From: SpSt-501 sp037481615
Lineage (GTDB): Bacteria; Desulfobacterota; Desulfobacteria; Desulfobacterales; SpSt-501
Assembly (NCBI GenBank): GCA_037481615.1
Contig: JBBFLI010000032.1
Direction: 5' to 3' (one strand)
Length of the DNA stretch: 45,773 nucleotides
Below the pieces are notes generated by a model. That model was not told the origin of the DNA. It saw only the letters and a program-made list of their open reading frames with translations, and searched no databases. The translations under genes were made by a program, and so were the position numbers. This document shows, in pieces, positions 32,304-41,048 of this stretch (within the stretch, counting starts at the first letter, position 1; each line of letters starts with the position of its first letter).

Positions 32304-32938
32304 CGGCCGGGCTCCCTCGCCTCGAGCAGCAGGCGAAGCGAACGGATTTCGGCGAGCAACTGCTCGCGCAGCTCGGCGAGCGCGCGGGCGAGCAGCTCTG
32401 CGGTGAGGGGACGCTCACTTTCCCCGCCGCCCCCCGTGCGGGCCGCCGCCTTCGCCGCTGCCACGGGTTGGCGCTGCCTGCCCTGGGCGATCTTCGCGCG
32501 CAACTGCTGGTAGGCGTTGATCTCCGGCTGGATACGACGGCGACGCTCGGATTCGGGCTCGGCGGCGAGGGCGACCACCTCCTCGAGCCGGGCGAAGACG
32601 GCGTTCAGCACCGGAAAGGTCCAGGGGTGCACCTGGCTGCGGCTCGCCTGAATGTAATAGCCGAGGGCCCCCAGCATGTTCAGCAGCACGCCCGCCACGC
32701 GGTCCTTCCGCAGAGCCTCCCGGAGCAGACGCACCTGGTCGATGAAGGAGGCGATCGCCTCGGGGGTGATCTCCCAGTCGATCGAGAGCACGATCTTTTT
32801 CAACTCGGCAAGCAACGAACGGTCCGCTTCCGGCGGCGGCGCGGGGGTCCTCTCCGGGCCCTCCTCTTCGGGAAAAAGCTGCTCGAGGCGGCGCTCGAGC
32901 TCGCTCTCCAGGGCATTGCCGGGCATCGCTTCGGCCAT
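32300..32938 (-). CDS. Hypothetical protein between mglA and the response regulator
   Basis: A 212-residue protein I do not recognise. It is soluble and mainly helical. The N-terminus is Glu/Pro-rich, then a conserved-looking core (LLAELKKIVLSIDWEITPEA, LNMLGALGYYIQASRS) and an acidic/basic helix. A Gly/Ser linker (ARTGGGGESERP) precedes a C-terminal coiled-coil-like helix (LLARALAELREQLLAEIRSL). The IDWEIT segment suggests a family conserved beside MglA. Strong ribosome site GGAGG before the ATG at 32938. It is 13 bp after mglA and overlaps the regulator gene; a GTPase adaptor role is a guess from position only. Confidence 0.82.
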   Translation of the reverse strand: MAEAMPGNALESELERRLEQLFPEEEGPERTPAPPPEADRSLLAELKKIVLSIDWEITPEAIASFIDQVRLLREALRKDRVAGVLLNMLGALGYYIQASRSQVHPWTFPVLNAVFARLEEVVALAAEPESERRRRIQPEINAYQQLRAKIAQGRQRQPVAAAKAAARTGGGGESERPLTAELLARALAELREQLLAEIRSLRLLLEAREPGR

Positions 32939-32951
32939 CGGCGGCCTCCTT

Positions 32952-33557
32952 CTACATCAGCTCGTCGCGAATCGAGGTGACGGCGAGCGAAATGATCTTC
33001 TTCAGCGTCGCCGCCACGTTGACCCCTTTCAGGGCGCTCGCCGGGAAGGCGGGCCTGCCGAAGCCGCGGTTCAGGTCCCGCTCAAGCTGCTCGACGGAGA
33101 GCACCGGGATGCCCTGCTCGGCGAGATCGATCTTGTTGTACTGCAGCACCCAGGGGACGCTCACCAGACTTTTGCGGTAGGCGGCGAGATTCTCCTGCAG
33201 GTTCTTGAGCGACTGCACGTTGCTTTCGCGGCAGACCGCCATCGAGTCGGCCACGAACACGATCCCGTCCACGCCGCGGAGCACGAGCTTGCGGGTCGCG
33301 TTGTATTTCGGCTGGCCCGGGACGGTGTAGAGCTGCACCTTGATCTGGTAGCCGTGGATCAGCCCGATGTCGAAGGGCAGGAAATCGAAGAAGAGGGTGC
33401 GGTCGCCATGGGTCTTCACGGTCACCATCTCGGCATGGATCCGATCCTGGAAGCGGCGATGGATGTATTCCAGGTTGGTCGTCTTGCCGCCCCGGCCCGG
33501 GCCGTAATAGACGATTTTCACCTGGATGACCTTGTTTTTGAGGTTGATGAACGCCAT
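32952..33557 (-). CDS. mglA: MglA-family small GTPase (cell polarity)
   Basis: A 201-residue Ras-like GTPase that in Myxococcus marks the leading pole and directs motility. P-loop GPGRGGKTT at 19-27; the switch region contains Arg-53 and TVPGQ with Thr-78 and Gln-82, at the same numbers as the residues known to matter for Myxococcus MglA catalysis; G4 is NKID at 141-144. The segment YNATRKLVLRGVDGIVFVAD is diagnostic of the family. Its GAP partner mglB is directly upstream (45 bp). The C-terminus ends SIRDELM with no lipidation signal. Confidence 0.94.
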   Translation of the reverse strand: MAFINLKNKVIQVKIVYYGPGRGGKTTNLEYIHRRFQDRIHAEMVTVKTHGDRTLFFDFLPFDIGLIHGYQIKVQLYTVPGQPKYNATRKLVLRGVDGIVFVADSMAVCRESNVQSLKNLQENLAAYRKSLVSVPWVLQYNKIDLAEQGIPVLSVEQLERDLNRGFGRPAFPASALKGVNVAATLKKIISLAVTSIRDELM

Positions 33558-33602
33558 CTCCGCGACCCTGTGGCCCCCGGTTTTCGGCGCCGAAGCGGAT
33601 CC

Positions 33603-34016
33603 TCAACCGCCGGCCCCCGGAACGAGCGGTTCGAGGACCTCTTTCAGCTGCTCGACCGACTCGGCCACCTTCATCCGCAGGAAGCCGAGCGAGATCTCGT
33701 TGCCGAAAATCGTGATCAGCAGGAATTCGGAGGAAATCTTGTTGAAGTGGATGTTCTCCTTCTTCCCCTTGTGAAAGAGCAGCGAAAACTCGTTCTCCCC
33801 GATGATCTTGGCCATGGCGCTCACCGCCCCGAAGTTCCCCGCCGCGAGGGCCGCCAGGGAATAGATGTCGTGCTGCTTCTCCCCGTTGTCCAGGTTGGTG
33901 ATGATGTTCCCGGCCATATCGATCAGGAACACGCAGCGCACGCCATTGTCGACCAGGTCGGCCTTGAGGATGTCCTCGATGCGGTCGAGCTGCCTCTGGT
34001 CCAGGGTGTAGGACAC
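33603..34016 (-). CDS. mglB: MglB-like roadblock/LC7 protein
   Basis: A 137-residue single roadblock/LC7 domain: the helix LDRIEDILKADLVDNGV, then RCVFLIDMAGNIITNL, LAALAAGNFGAVSAMAKIIG, FSLLFHKGKKENIHFNKI, and FLLITIFGNEISLGFLRMKV. In Myxococcus MglB dimers act as GAP and lagging-pole marker for MglA. The GTG at 34016 follows GGGAGG / GGAG. First gene of the seven-gene run. Slightly shorter than Myxococcus MglB because it lacks a C-terminal extension. Confidence 0.9.
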   Translation of the reverse strand: MSYTLDQRQLDRIEDILKADLVDNGVRCVFLIDMAGNIITNLDNGEKQHDIYSLAALAAGNFGAVSAMAKIIGENEFSLLFHKGKKENIHFNKISSEFLLITIFGNEISLGFLRMKVAESVEQLKEVLEPLVPGAGG

Positions 34017-34135
34017 GGCTCCGGCCCTCCCTCGAAAGAGTTGGCAATCCTTTCAATACGGTATTTTCGGCGAACGGCGGGAAAAGCTTGAGCGGGGGGG
34101 CCGAGGGGGACGGGCGGCGGTCAGGAGCCGGAGCC

Positions 34136-36040
34136 TTAGGCGGCGGAGGGTGGGTCGGGTGCTTTTGCCTCGGGGCGGGCGTCGGCGAAATCCATGCGCA
34201 CGAGGACCTCGCTTCCGCTGCTGTAGCGCACTTCGCAGTTCGGGTAGCGCCTGCGGAAGACCTGCAGCATGGCCGTGTTTTCCTTGAGCACGGTCGCCGA
34301 AAACCCCTTGAAGCCGTTCAGGCGGGCGACGTATTCCAGCCAGCCGAGCAAAAAGGAGCCGATCCCCATGCCCTGGTAATCCTCGCGCACCACGAGCGCG
34401 ACCTCGGCGCGTTCCTCGTCCTCCTTGGCGTAGGAGCCGATGGCGACGATTTCCTTGTAGCCCCCCTTCTGCGCCAGCCCGATGATCGAGATGTTCTGGC
34501 GGTAGTCCTGGCTCGCCCACTGCTTCTGGACGACCTCGTGCGTGAAGTTGCGCATCTTGTAGAAGAAGCGCATGTAGATCGTCTTGTCCTGGAGCGAGTA
34601 GAAGAAATTGCGGTAGGCGAACTCGTCGGAGGGCAGAAGCGGCCGGAACTCGATCGTCTTGCCGGTGCGGGTGACGAAGGAGCTCTTGTAGGCCTCGATG
34701 AAGATGAGGTCGTCGCTCGAAGGCGGAAGCTGATCGGCGAAGATGTAGTGCCGTTGCCGGGCGATCTCGATCAGCTCCTCGCGGAACTTGGGGTGCGCGA
34801 TTTGGGCGAGCTCCATGACCCGCTGGTAGATGCTCTTGCCGGCGAGCTCGGCGATCCCGTACTCGGTGACCACGAAGTTGACGTCCCCCCGGGTGGTCGC
34901 CACCCCGGCGCCCTCGCTGAGCACCGGGACGATGCGCGAGACCTTGCCCCCGTGGGCCGTCGAGGGAAGCGCGATGATCGAAAAGCCCCCCTTCGACATC
35001 GCGCTGCCGCGCAGGAAATCGACCTGGTCGCCGATCCCGCTGAAGAACATGTTGCCGATCGAGTCCGAGCAGACCTGCCCGGTCAGGTCCACCTCGAGCG
35101 CGGCGCTGATCGAGATCAGCCGGTCGTTGCGTGCGATCACCAGGGGGTCGTTCACGAACTCGGAGGAGCGGAAATAGAAGGCGGGGTTGTTGTCCACGAA
35201 GTCGTAAAGCCGGCGCGAGCCCATGCAGAAGGAGGCGACCGTGCGGTCCGGCAGCAGGGTCTTGCGCTTGTTGGTGATCGTTTTCTTCTCGAGGAGCGGC
35301 AGGAAACCGTCGGTCAGCACCTGGGTGTGCAGACCGAGGTCTTTCTTTCCCTCGAGGTGCTTGATGATGTGGTAGGGGAGGTTGCCGAAGCCGACCTGGA
35401 GGGTCGAGCCGTCGTCGACGAGCTGGGAGATGTAGTGGCCGATCCGTCGGATCACCTCGTTGTCGGGCAGGCTGGGGAAGGACTCGACGAGCGGCTCCTC
35501 GTAGGGCACGAGGACGTCGATCTCGTCGGTGTGTACGAAGCTGTCGCCCCAGGTGCGCGGCATGCGCGGGTTCACCTGGGCGATCACCAGCCGCGCCTGT
35601 TCGAGCCCCGCGCGGGTGATGTCGACCGAGATCCCGAGGCTGCAGTAGCCGTATTTGTCCGGGGGGCTCACTTGGACGAGGGCGACATCCAGCCCGATGC
35701 GATGGCTTTCGAAGAGGCCGGGGATCTGCGACAGGTAGGCCGGGATGTAATCGATCTTGCCTTCGAAGGCGGCCTTGCGCATCAGGCGGCTGATGAAGAA
35801 GTTCTTGATGGAGAAGCGCTTGAGGAACTGCTCGTCCTCGATGAATTTCGCCAGCGTAAAGGAGAGCATCTGGTAGATCAGGATGTCCTGGAGGTTCCAG
35901 TCGGCGGCCATGGCCCGGATCAGGTGCTGGGGCTCACCGCAGCCGGTGCCGATGAAGACGCGGCTGCCGCGCTTGATGAGGGAAACCGCCTGTGCGGCGT
36001 TGAGGATCTTGGAGGCGTAGGTTCGGGTCCAGTCGTCCAT
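34136..36040 (-). CDS. Acetyl-CoA hydrolase/CoA transferase fused to a GNAT acetyltransferase
   Basis: A 634-residue fusion. Residues about 10-440 are a class I CoA-transferase of the acetyl-CoA hydrolase/4-hydroxybutyrate CoA-transferase group: IGTGCGEPQHLIRAM, VQVSPPDKYGYCSLGISVD, LQVGFGNLPYHII, GGFSIIALPSTAHGGKVSRI and the catalytic Glu in VVTEYGIAELAGKS near 393. From about 460 a GNAT domain begins (IEFRPLLPSDEFAYRNFF) with the acetyl-CoA loop VVREDYQGMGIGSFLLGWL near 560. The first half moves CoA between acids; the second could acetylate a protein or small molecule. The organism would thus tie CoA-ester turnover to acetylation. Monocistronic; its promoter is at 36100. Confidence 0.92.
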   Translation of the reverse strand: MDDWTRTYASKILNAAQAVSLIKRGSRVFIGTGCGEPQHLIRAMAADWNLQDILIYQMLSFTLAKFIEDEQFLKRFSIKNFFISRLMRKAAFEGKIDYIPAYLSQIPGLFESHRIGLDVALVQVSPPDKYGYCSLGISVDITRAGLEQARLVIAQVNPRMPRTWGDSFVHTDEIDVLVPYEEPLVESFPSLPDNEVIRRIGHYISQLVDDGSTLQVGFGNLPYHIIKHLEGKKDLGLHTQVLTDGFLPLLEKKTITNKRKTLLPDRTVASFCMGSRRLYDFVDNNPAFYFRSSEFVNDPLVIARNDRLISISAALEVDLTGQVCSDSIGNMFFSGIGDQVDFLRGSAMSKGGFSIIALPSTAHGGKVSRIVPVLSEGAGVATTRGDVNFVVTEYGIAELAGKSIYQRVMELAQIAHPKFREELIEIARQRHYIFADQLPPSSDDLIFIEAYKSSFVTRTGKTIEFRPLLPSDEFAYRNFFYSLQDKTIYMRFFYKMRNFTHEVVQKQWASQDYRQNISIIGLAQKGGYKEIVAIGSYAKEDEERAEVALVVREDYQGMGIGSFLLGWLEYVARLNGFKGFSATVLKENTAMLQVFRRRYPNCEVRYSSGSEVLVRMDFADARPEAKAPDPPSAA

Positions 36041-36099
36041 GAGCGGTGTTCCTTTGCCGTCCGGATGCGTCGCGGGTCTCTGGGCGTGGCGGAGGAAGC

Positions 36100-36128
36100 T
36101 CTATAGCAGGAAACCGGTCTTCTGGCGA
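36100..36128 (-). promoter_or_regulatory. Candidate promoter of the CoA-transferase/GNAT gene
   Basis: Minus strand TCGCCA (36128-36123), 17-bp spacer, TATAGA (36105-36100), about 60 bp before the ATG. The -10 is good and the -35 weak. Confidence 0.45.
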
Positions 36129-36135
36129 GAGCCGG

Positions 36136-36165
36136 TTGACGGGGGAAAGGGCCCGCCGGTAGGAT
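36136..36165 (+). promoter_or_regulatory. Candidate promoter of the Smr gene
   Basis: Plus strand TTGACG (36136-36141), 18-bp spacer, TAGGAT (36160-36165), 24 bp before the ATG. The resulting leader would be short but includes GGGAGG. Confidence 0.45.
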
Positions 36166-36189
36166 GGCGTATCCCTCAAGGGAGGTCCG

Positions 36190-36897
36190 ATGAAGCCTCG
36201 GGGTGACGACGGGTTTCACCGTCCCTTCGCCGGCCTTGCGGAGCGGTTGCGCGAACGCCGGCGGCCGCCGACGCCGCCCGCGCAGCCGGTCCTTCCCCCC
36301 CCTGCGGCCGAGCCGGGGGGGGACCTCTCGGAGGAGGAACTCTTCCGTCGGGCCACGACCGGCATCCGGCCGCTCGAGTGGAACCGGCTCCCCCGGGGGG
36401 ATCCCTCCCCCGGCCGGCGGCGGCCCTTCGAGCCCGCCGCCGAAGACGAGGCGGCTCCCCTGAGACGGTTGGTCGAAAAGGGGCAGGGTTTCGATATCCG
36501 CCTCACCTCCGAATTCGTCGCCGGTCCGCCGGAGGGGACGCCGGAGTGGCTGATCGAACGGCTGCATCGGGGCGCCTTCGCCGTGCAGGACCACCTCGAC
36601 CTTCACGGCTTCGCCCTCGAGCAGGCGCGCATCCGCTTCGACGGTTTCCTGCGCGAGGCCCTCCGCGCGGGCAAGCAAGGCGTTCTGATCATTCACGGCC
36701 GCGGGCTCTCCTCCCCCGGGGAGCCCGTTCTCAAGACCGAAATCCTGCGCTGGCTGAACACGGGCCCCTGGCGCCGCTGGGTGCTCGCCTATGCGAGCGC
36801 CCGCCTCTGCGACGGCGGCACCGGCGCGACGGCGGTTCTCCTGCGCAGAAAGCCGGAGCGCCGCCGCGCCCCTCGCCGCAAAGGCGATCATCGCTGA
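36190..36897 (+). CDS. Smr-domain protein
   Basis: A 235-residue protein. The N-terminal half is Pro/Arg/Glu-rich and probably disordered. From about residue 130 an Smr domain contains DLHGFALEQAR and IIHGRGLSSPGEPVLK, ending in YASARLCDGGTGATAVLLRR. Smr domains (the MutS2 C-terminus and stand-alone forms such as YdaL/SmrB) are nucleases acting on DNA or on mRNA at stalled ribosomes. AAGGGAGG precedes the ATG at 36190. The gene ends just before the fusA promoter. Confidence 0.88.
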   Translation: MKPRGDDGFHRPFAGLAERLRERRRPPTPPAQPVLPPPAAEPGGDLSEEELFRRATTGIRPLEWNRLPRGDPSPGRRRPFEPAAEDEAAPLRRLVEKGQGFDIRLTSEFVAGPPEGTPEWLIERLHRGAFAVQDHLDLHGFALEQARIRFDGFLREALRAGKQGVLIIHGRGLSSPGEPVLKTEILRWLNTGPWRRWVLAYASARLCDGGTGATAVLLRRKPERRRAPRRKGDHR

Positions 36898-36903
36898 AAA
36901 CTC

Positions 36904-36931
36904 TTGACTTCAGGGAATTCCTGAATATACT
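36904..36931 (+). promoter_or_regulatory. fusA promoter with operator-like palindrome in the spacer
   Basis: TTGACT (36904-36909), 16-bp spacer, TATACT (36926-36931). The inverted repeat TTCAGG-GAATT-CCTGAA (36909-36925) fills the spacer exactly. A protein bound there would sit between the two sigma contacts, a classic repressor or MerR-like position. Confidence 0.7.
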
Positions 36932-36976
36932 GGCTGTTTACGGTCAACTTTACTGGAGCGCCGCCACCCGTTTCGG

Positions 36977-36999
36977 ACCGCCCGAGGCGGTTTTTTTTT
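36977..36999 (+). terminator. Intrinsic terminator in the fusA leader
   Basis: Perfect 6-bp stem ACCGCC/GGCGGT with loop CGA, followed by an unbroken run of nine T (36991-36999). It lies about 40-60 nt downstream of the promoter at 36904 and 34 nt before the fusA ATG, so it would cut transcripts from that promoter unless read through. It may also end the Smr transcript. An upstream CCGCC (36961-36965) could pair with the GGCGG arm instead, allowing an attenuation switch. Confidence 0.75.
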
Positions 37000-37033
37000 C
37001 GCAATCCCCAAAGATACATCCCGGGCAGGAAAC

Positions 37034-39121
<2,088 letters not shown>

Positions 39122-39236
39122 ATCCCGGATGCACCACGAGGGGAATTTCGTAAGGCCGGCGGAACCCCTGCCGGCGGGGCGGCCGCGGGCGGGAGCGTCG
39201 GCCCGCCTGATCCGCCTCCAGGAAAGGATGTGGTCC

Positions 39237-39941
39237 ATGCTCAAGCGCGAGTTGATCCTGCGCAACCCGGTTCAATCCCTTGCCGGCGAATCGGAGTCCA
39301 TCCTCCGCGCCGGCCATTTCGGCGCGATCCTCGCCCGGGCGGGGGTGGGCAAAACCGCGCTCATCGTCCAGATCGCGCTGCATGCCATGCTGAGGGGGCG
39401 CAACGTCGTGCACGTGAGCCTGAACCAGCCCGTCACCCGCACCAACCTCTGGTACCGCGAGATCTTCGGCAACATCGCCCGGCAGGTGCAGATCGAGCGG
39501 GCGGAAGCCCTCTGGGGGGAGATCCTGCCCCACCGCTTCATCATGACCTTCCGCACCGAGGGTTTCAGCGTCCCCAAGCTCGAAGAGCGCCTCACCGACC
39601 TGATCGAGCAGAAGATCTTCCTGCCGCGGCTGCTGATCATCGACGGGCTTTCCTTCGACGAGCCGCAGCGGGAAGACCTCGCCGGCCTGAAACACTACGC
39701 CCGGCTGAACGAACTCGGCGTCTGGTTCTCGATCCGCACCCACCGCCACGAGGCCCCGGGTCTCGGGGGCCTGCCCCGGCAGATCCTGGACGTGGAGGAC
39801 CTCTTCGAGGTCGCCCTCAGCCTCGTGCCCGTGGGCGAGGAGATCCACGTGAACGTGCTGAAGGGGATCACCCTCCCGCCCGAACACGCCTACCTCGCCC
39901 TCGACCCCGCCACCATGCTGGTCAAAAACCGCATCCCCTGA
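39237..39941 (+). CDS. P-loop ATPase of RecA-like fold, function unknown
   Basis: A 234-residue soluble ATPase. Walker A ARAGVGKTALIVQIALHAM near residue 37, a Walker-B-like strand LPRLLIIDGLSFDE, and a sensor-like strand GVWFSIRTHRHE. Strand order and the length between motifs resemble RecA/DnaB/KaiC-type domains, but no DNA-binding module is visible. The ATG at 39237 follows GGAAAGG at a proper distance; ATG 39228 and 39129 are in frame but less well placed. It lies about 115 bp after fusA and 66 bp before the membrane-protein gene, so a three-gene transcript is plausible. Confidence 0.75.
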   Translation: MLKRELILRNPVQSLAGESESILRAGHFGAILARAGVGKTALIVQIALHAMLRGRNVVHVSLNQPVTRTNLWYREIFGNIARQVQIERAEALWGEILPHRFIMTFRTEGFSVPKLEERLTDLIEQKIFLPRLLIIDGLSFDEPQREDLAGLKHYARLNELGVWFSIRTHRHEAPGLGGLPRQILDVEDLFEVALSLVPVGEEIHVNVLKGITLPPEHAYLALDPATMLVKNRIP

Positions 39942-40007
39942 CGGGGGCCCCCATCGCCGGCATCGGCCCCGGCGGGGAATGCGCCCTCGGCCGAGAGGCG
40001 TCCGCCC

Positions 40008-41012
40008 ATGAGCCGCCGCAACCTCATCCAGACCGTCCTCGGGGTGCTGATCGCCGGGGGCTGCATCGCGTTCGCCCTGCGCGGGGTCGAACTCGAGCGC
40101 ATGCGCGCCGCCTGGGCGCTGGTCGACTTGCGCTGGATCGCGGCCTCGACCGGCGCGTTGCTTCTCGCCCACCTGCTGCGCGCCGTCCGCTGGCGGATCC
40201 TGCTCGCCCCGGTGGCGCAGACCCGCACGACGGGCCTTTTCTCGGCTCTGCTCATCGGTTACGCGGCGAACAGCATTCTGCCCGCACACCTGGGCGAGTT
40301 CCTGCGGGCTTTCGTCGCCTCCCGCAACAGCCCCGGGCTTTCGGCCTCGGCCGCCTTTGCGACGATCGTCGTCGAGCGGATCCTCGATGTCCTCTTTCTC
40401 ACCGCCCTTCTGGGCGCGATCGTCGTCGTCCACCCCTTTCCCGACTGGCTGGTGACGAGCGGCTGGATCCTGCTGGGAGGCTCGGCGGTGCTGGCGGGGC
40501 TGCTCGTCCTCGGCAAGCGCCGCGAAGATCGCGCCGTGGGCCTCCTCGGAGCCGTCCTCCGCCCGTTGCCGGGGCCCTGGCGAGGGAAAGTCGAGGCTCT
40601 GGCGAAACGTTTTCTCTCCGGCATCGTCCCCCTCGGGTCCGCGTCCCGCTACGGCGCGGTAGCCGGGCTCTCCCTCGCCATCTGGCTCGGCTACGCGGTC
40701 ATGAACCACACCTGCCTCGAGGCCTTCGGGCTGGTCGACGAATATCGTTTGCCCTGGACCGTCGGGCCGGTGGTTCTCGTCTTCACCACGATCGCCGTGG
40801 TCGTCCCCTCGACCCCCGGCTACGTCGGGACCTACCACGTCCTTTGCCAGCTGGCGCTCGCCTTTTTCGGCATCCCCCCCTCCGAAGCCCTCTCCTTCGC
40901 CGTGGTCGCCCATCTCGTGAACATCGTCCCGGTCATCGTGCTGGGTTTCGCCTGCGCCCAGCGCGAAGGGGTCGCTCTCCTCGCCGCCGCGCAAAAAGAG
41001 AGGCCCGCCTGA
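40008..41012 (+). CDS. Flippase-like integral membrane protein (LPG synthase TM / UPF0104 family)
   Basis: A 334-residue protein with about 8 transmembrane segments. Family features are GVLIAGGCIAFALRGVELER, LLLAHLLRAVRWRILLAP, LLIGYAANSILPAHLGEFLRA (the conserved G-E-x-x-R signature), AFATIVVERILDVLF and VVPSTPGYVGTYH. Members resemble the flippase part of MprF and archaeal AglD and are thought to move or modify lipid-linked polyprenyl or glycerol species. There is no soluble synthase domain, so only the membrane role is supported. ATG at 40008. Confidence 0.87.
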   Translation: MSRRNLIQTVLGVLIAGGCIAFALRGVELERMRAAWALVDLRWIAASTGALLLAHLLRAVRWRILLAPVAQTRTTGLFSALLIGYAANSILPAHLGEFLRAFVASRNSPGLSASAAFATIVVERILDVLFLTALLGAIVVVHPFPDWLVTSGWILLGGSAVLAGLLVLGKRREDRAVGLLGAVLRPLPGPWRGKVEALAKRFLSGIVPLGSASRYGAVAGLSLAIWLGYAVMNHTCLEAFGLVDEYRLPWTVGPVVLVFTTIAVVVPSTPGYVGTYHVLCQLALAFFGIPPSEALSFAVVAHLVNIVPVIVLGFACAQREGVALLAAAQKERPA

Positions 41013-41025
41013 GGCCAGGCGGGCC
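40992..41025 (-). terminator. Intrinsic terminator of the chemoreceptor gene
   Basis: Minus strand: perfect 10-bp stem (41016-41025 with 41002-41011) with a 4-base loop, followed by TCTCTTTTTGC. It lies about 24 bases after the chemoreceptor stop and overlaps the 3' end of the convergent flippase gene. Confidence 0.85.
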
Positions 41026-41048
41026 CCCCCGTGGGTCGGCCGAAGGGT

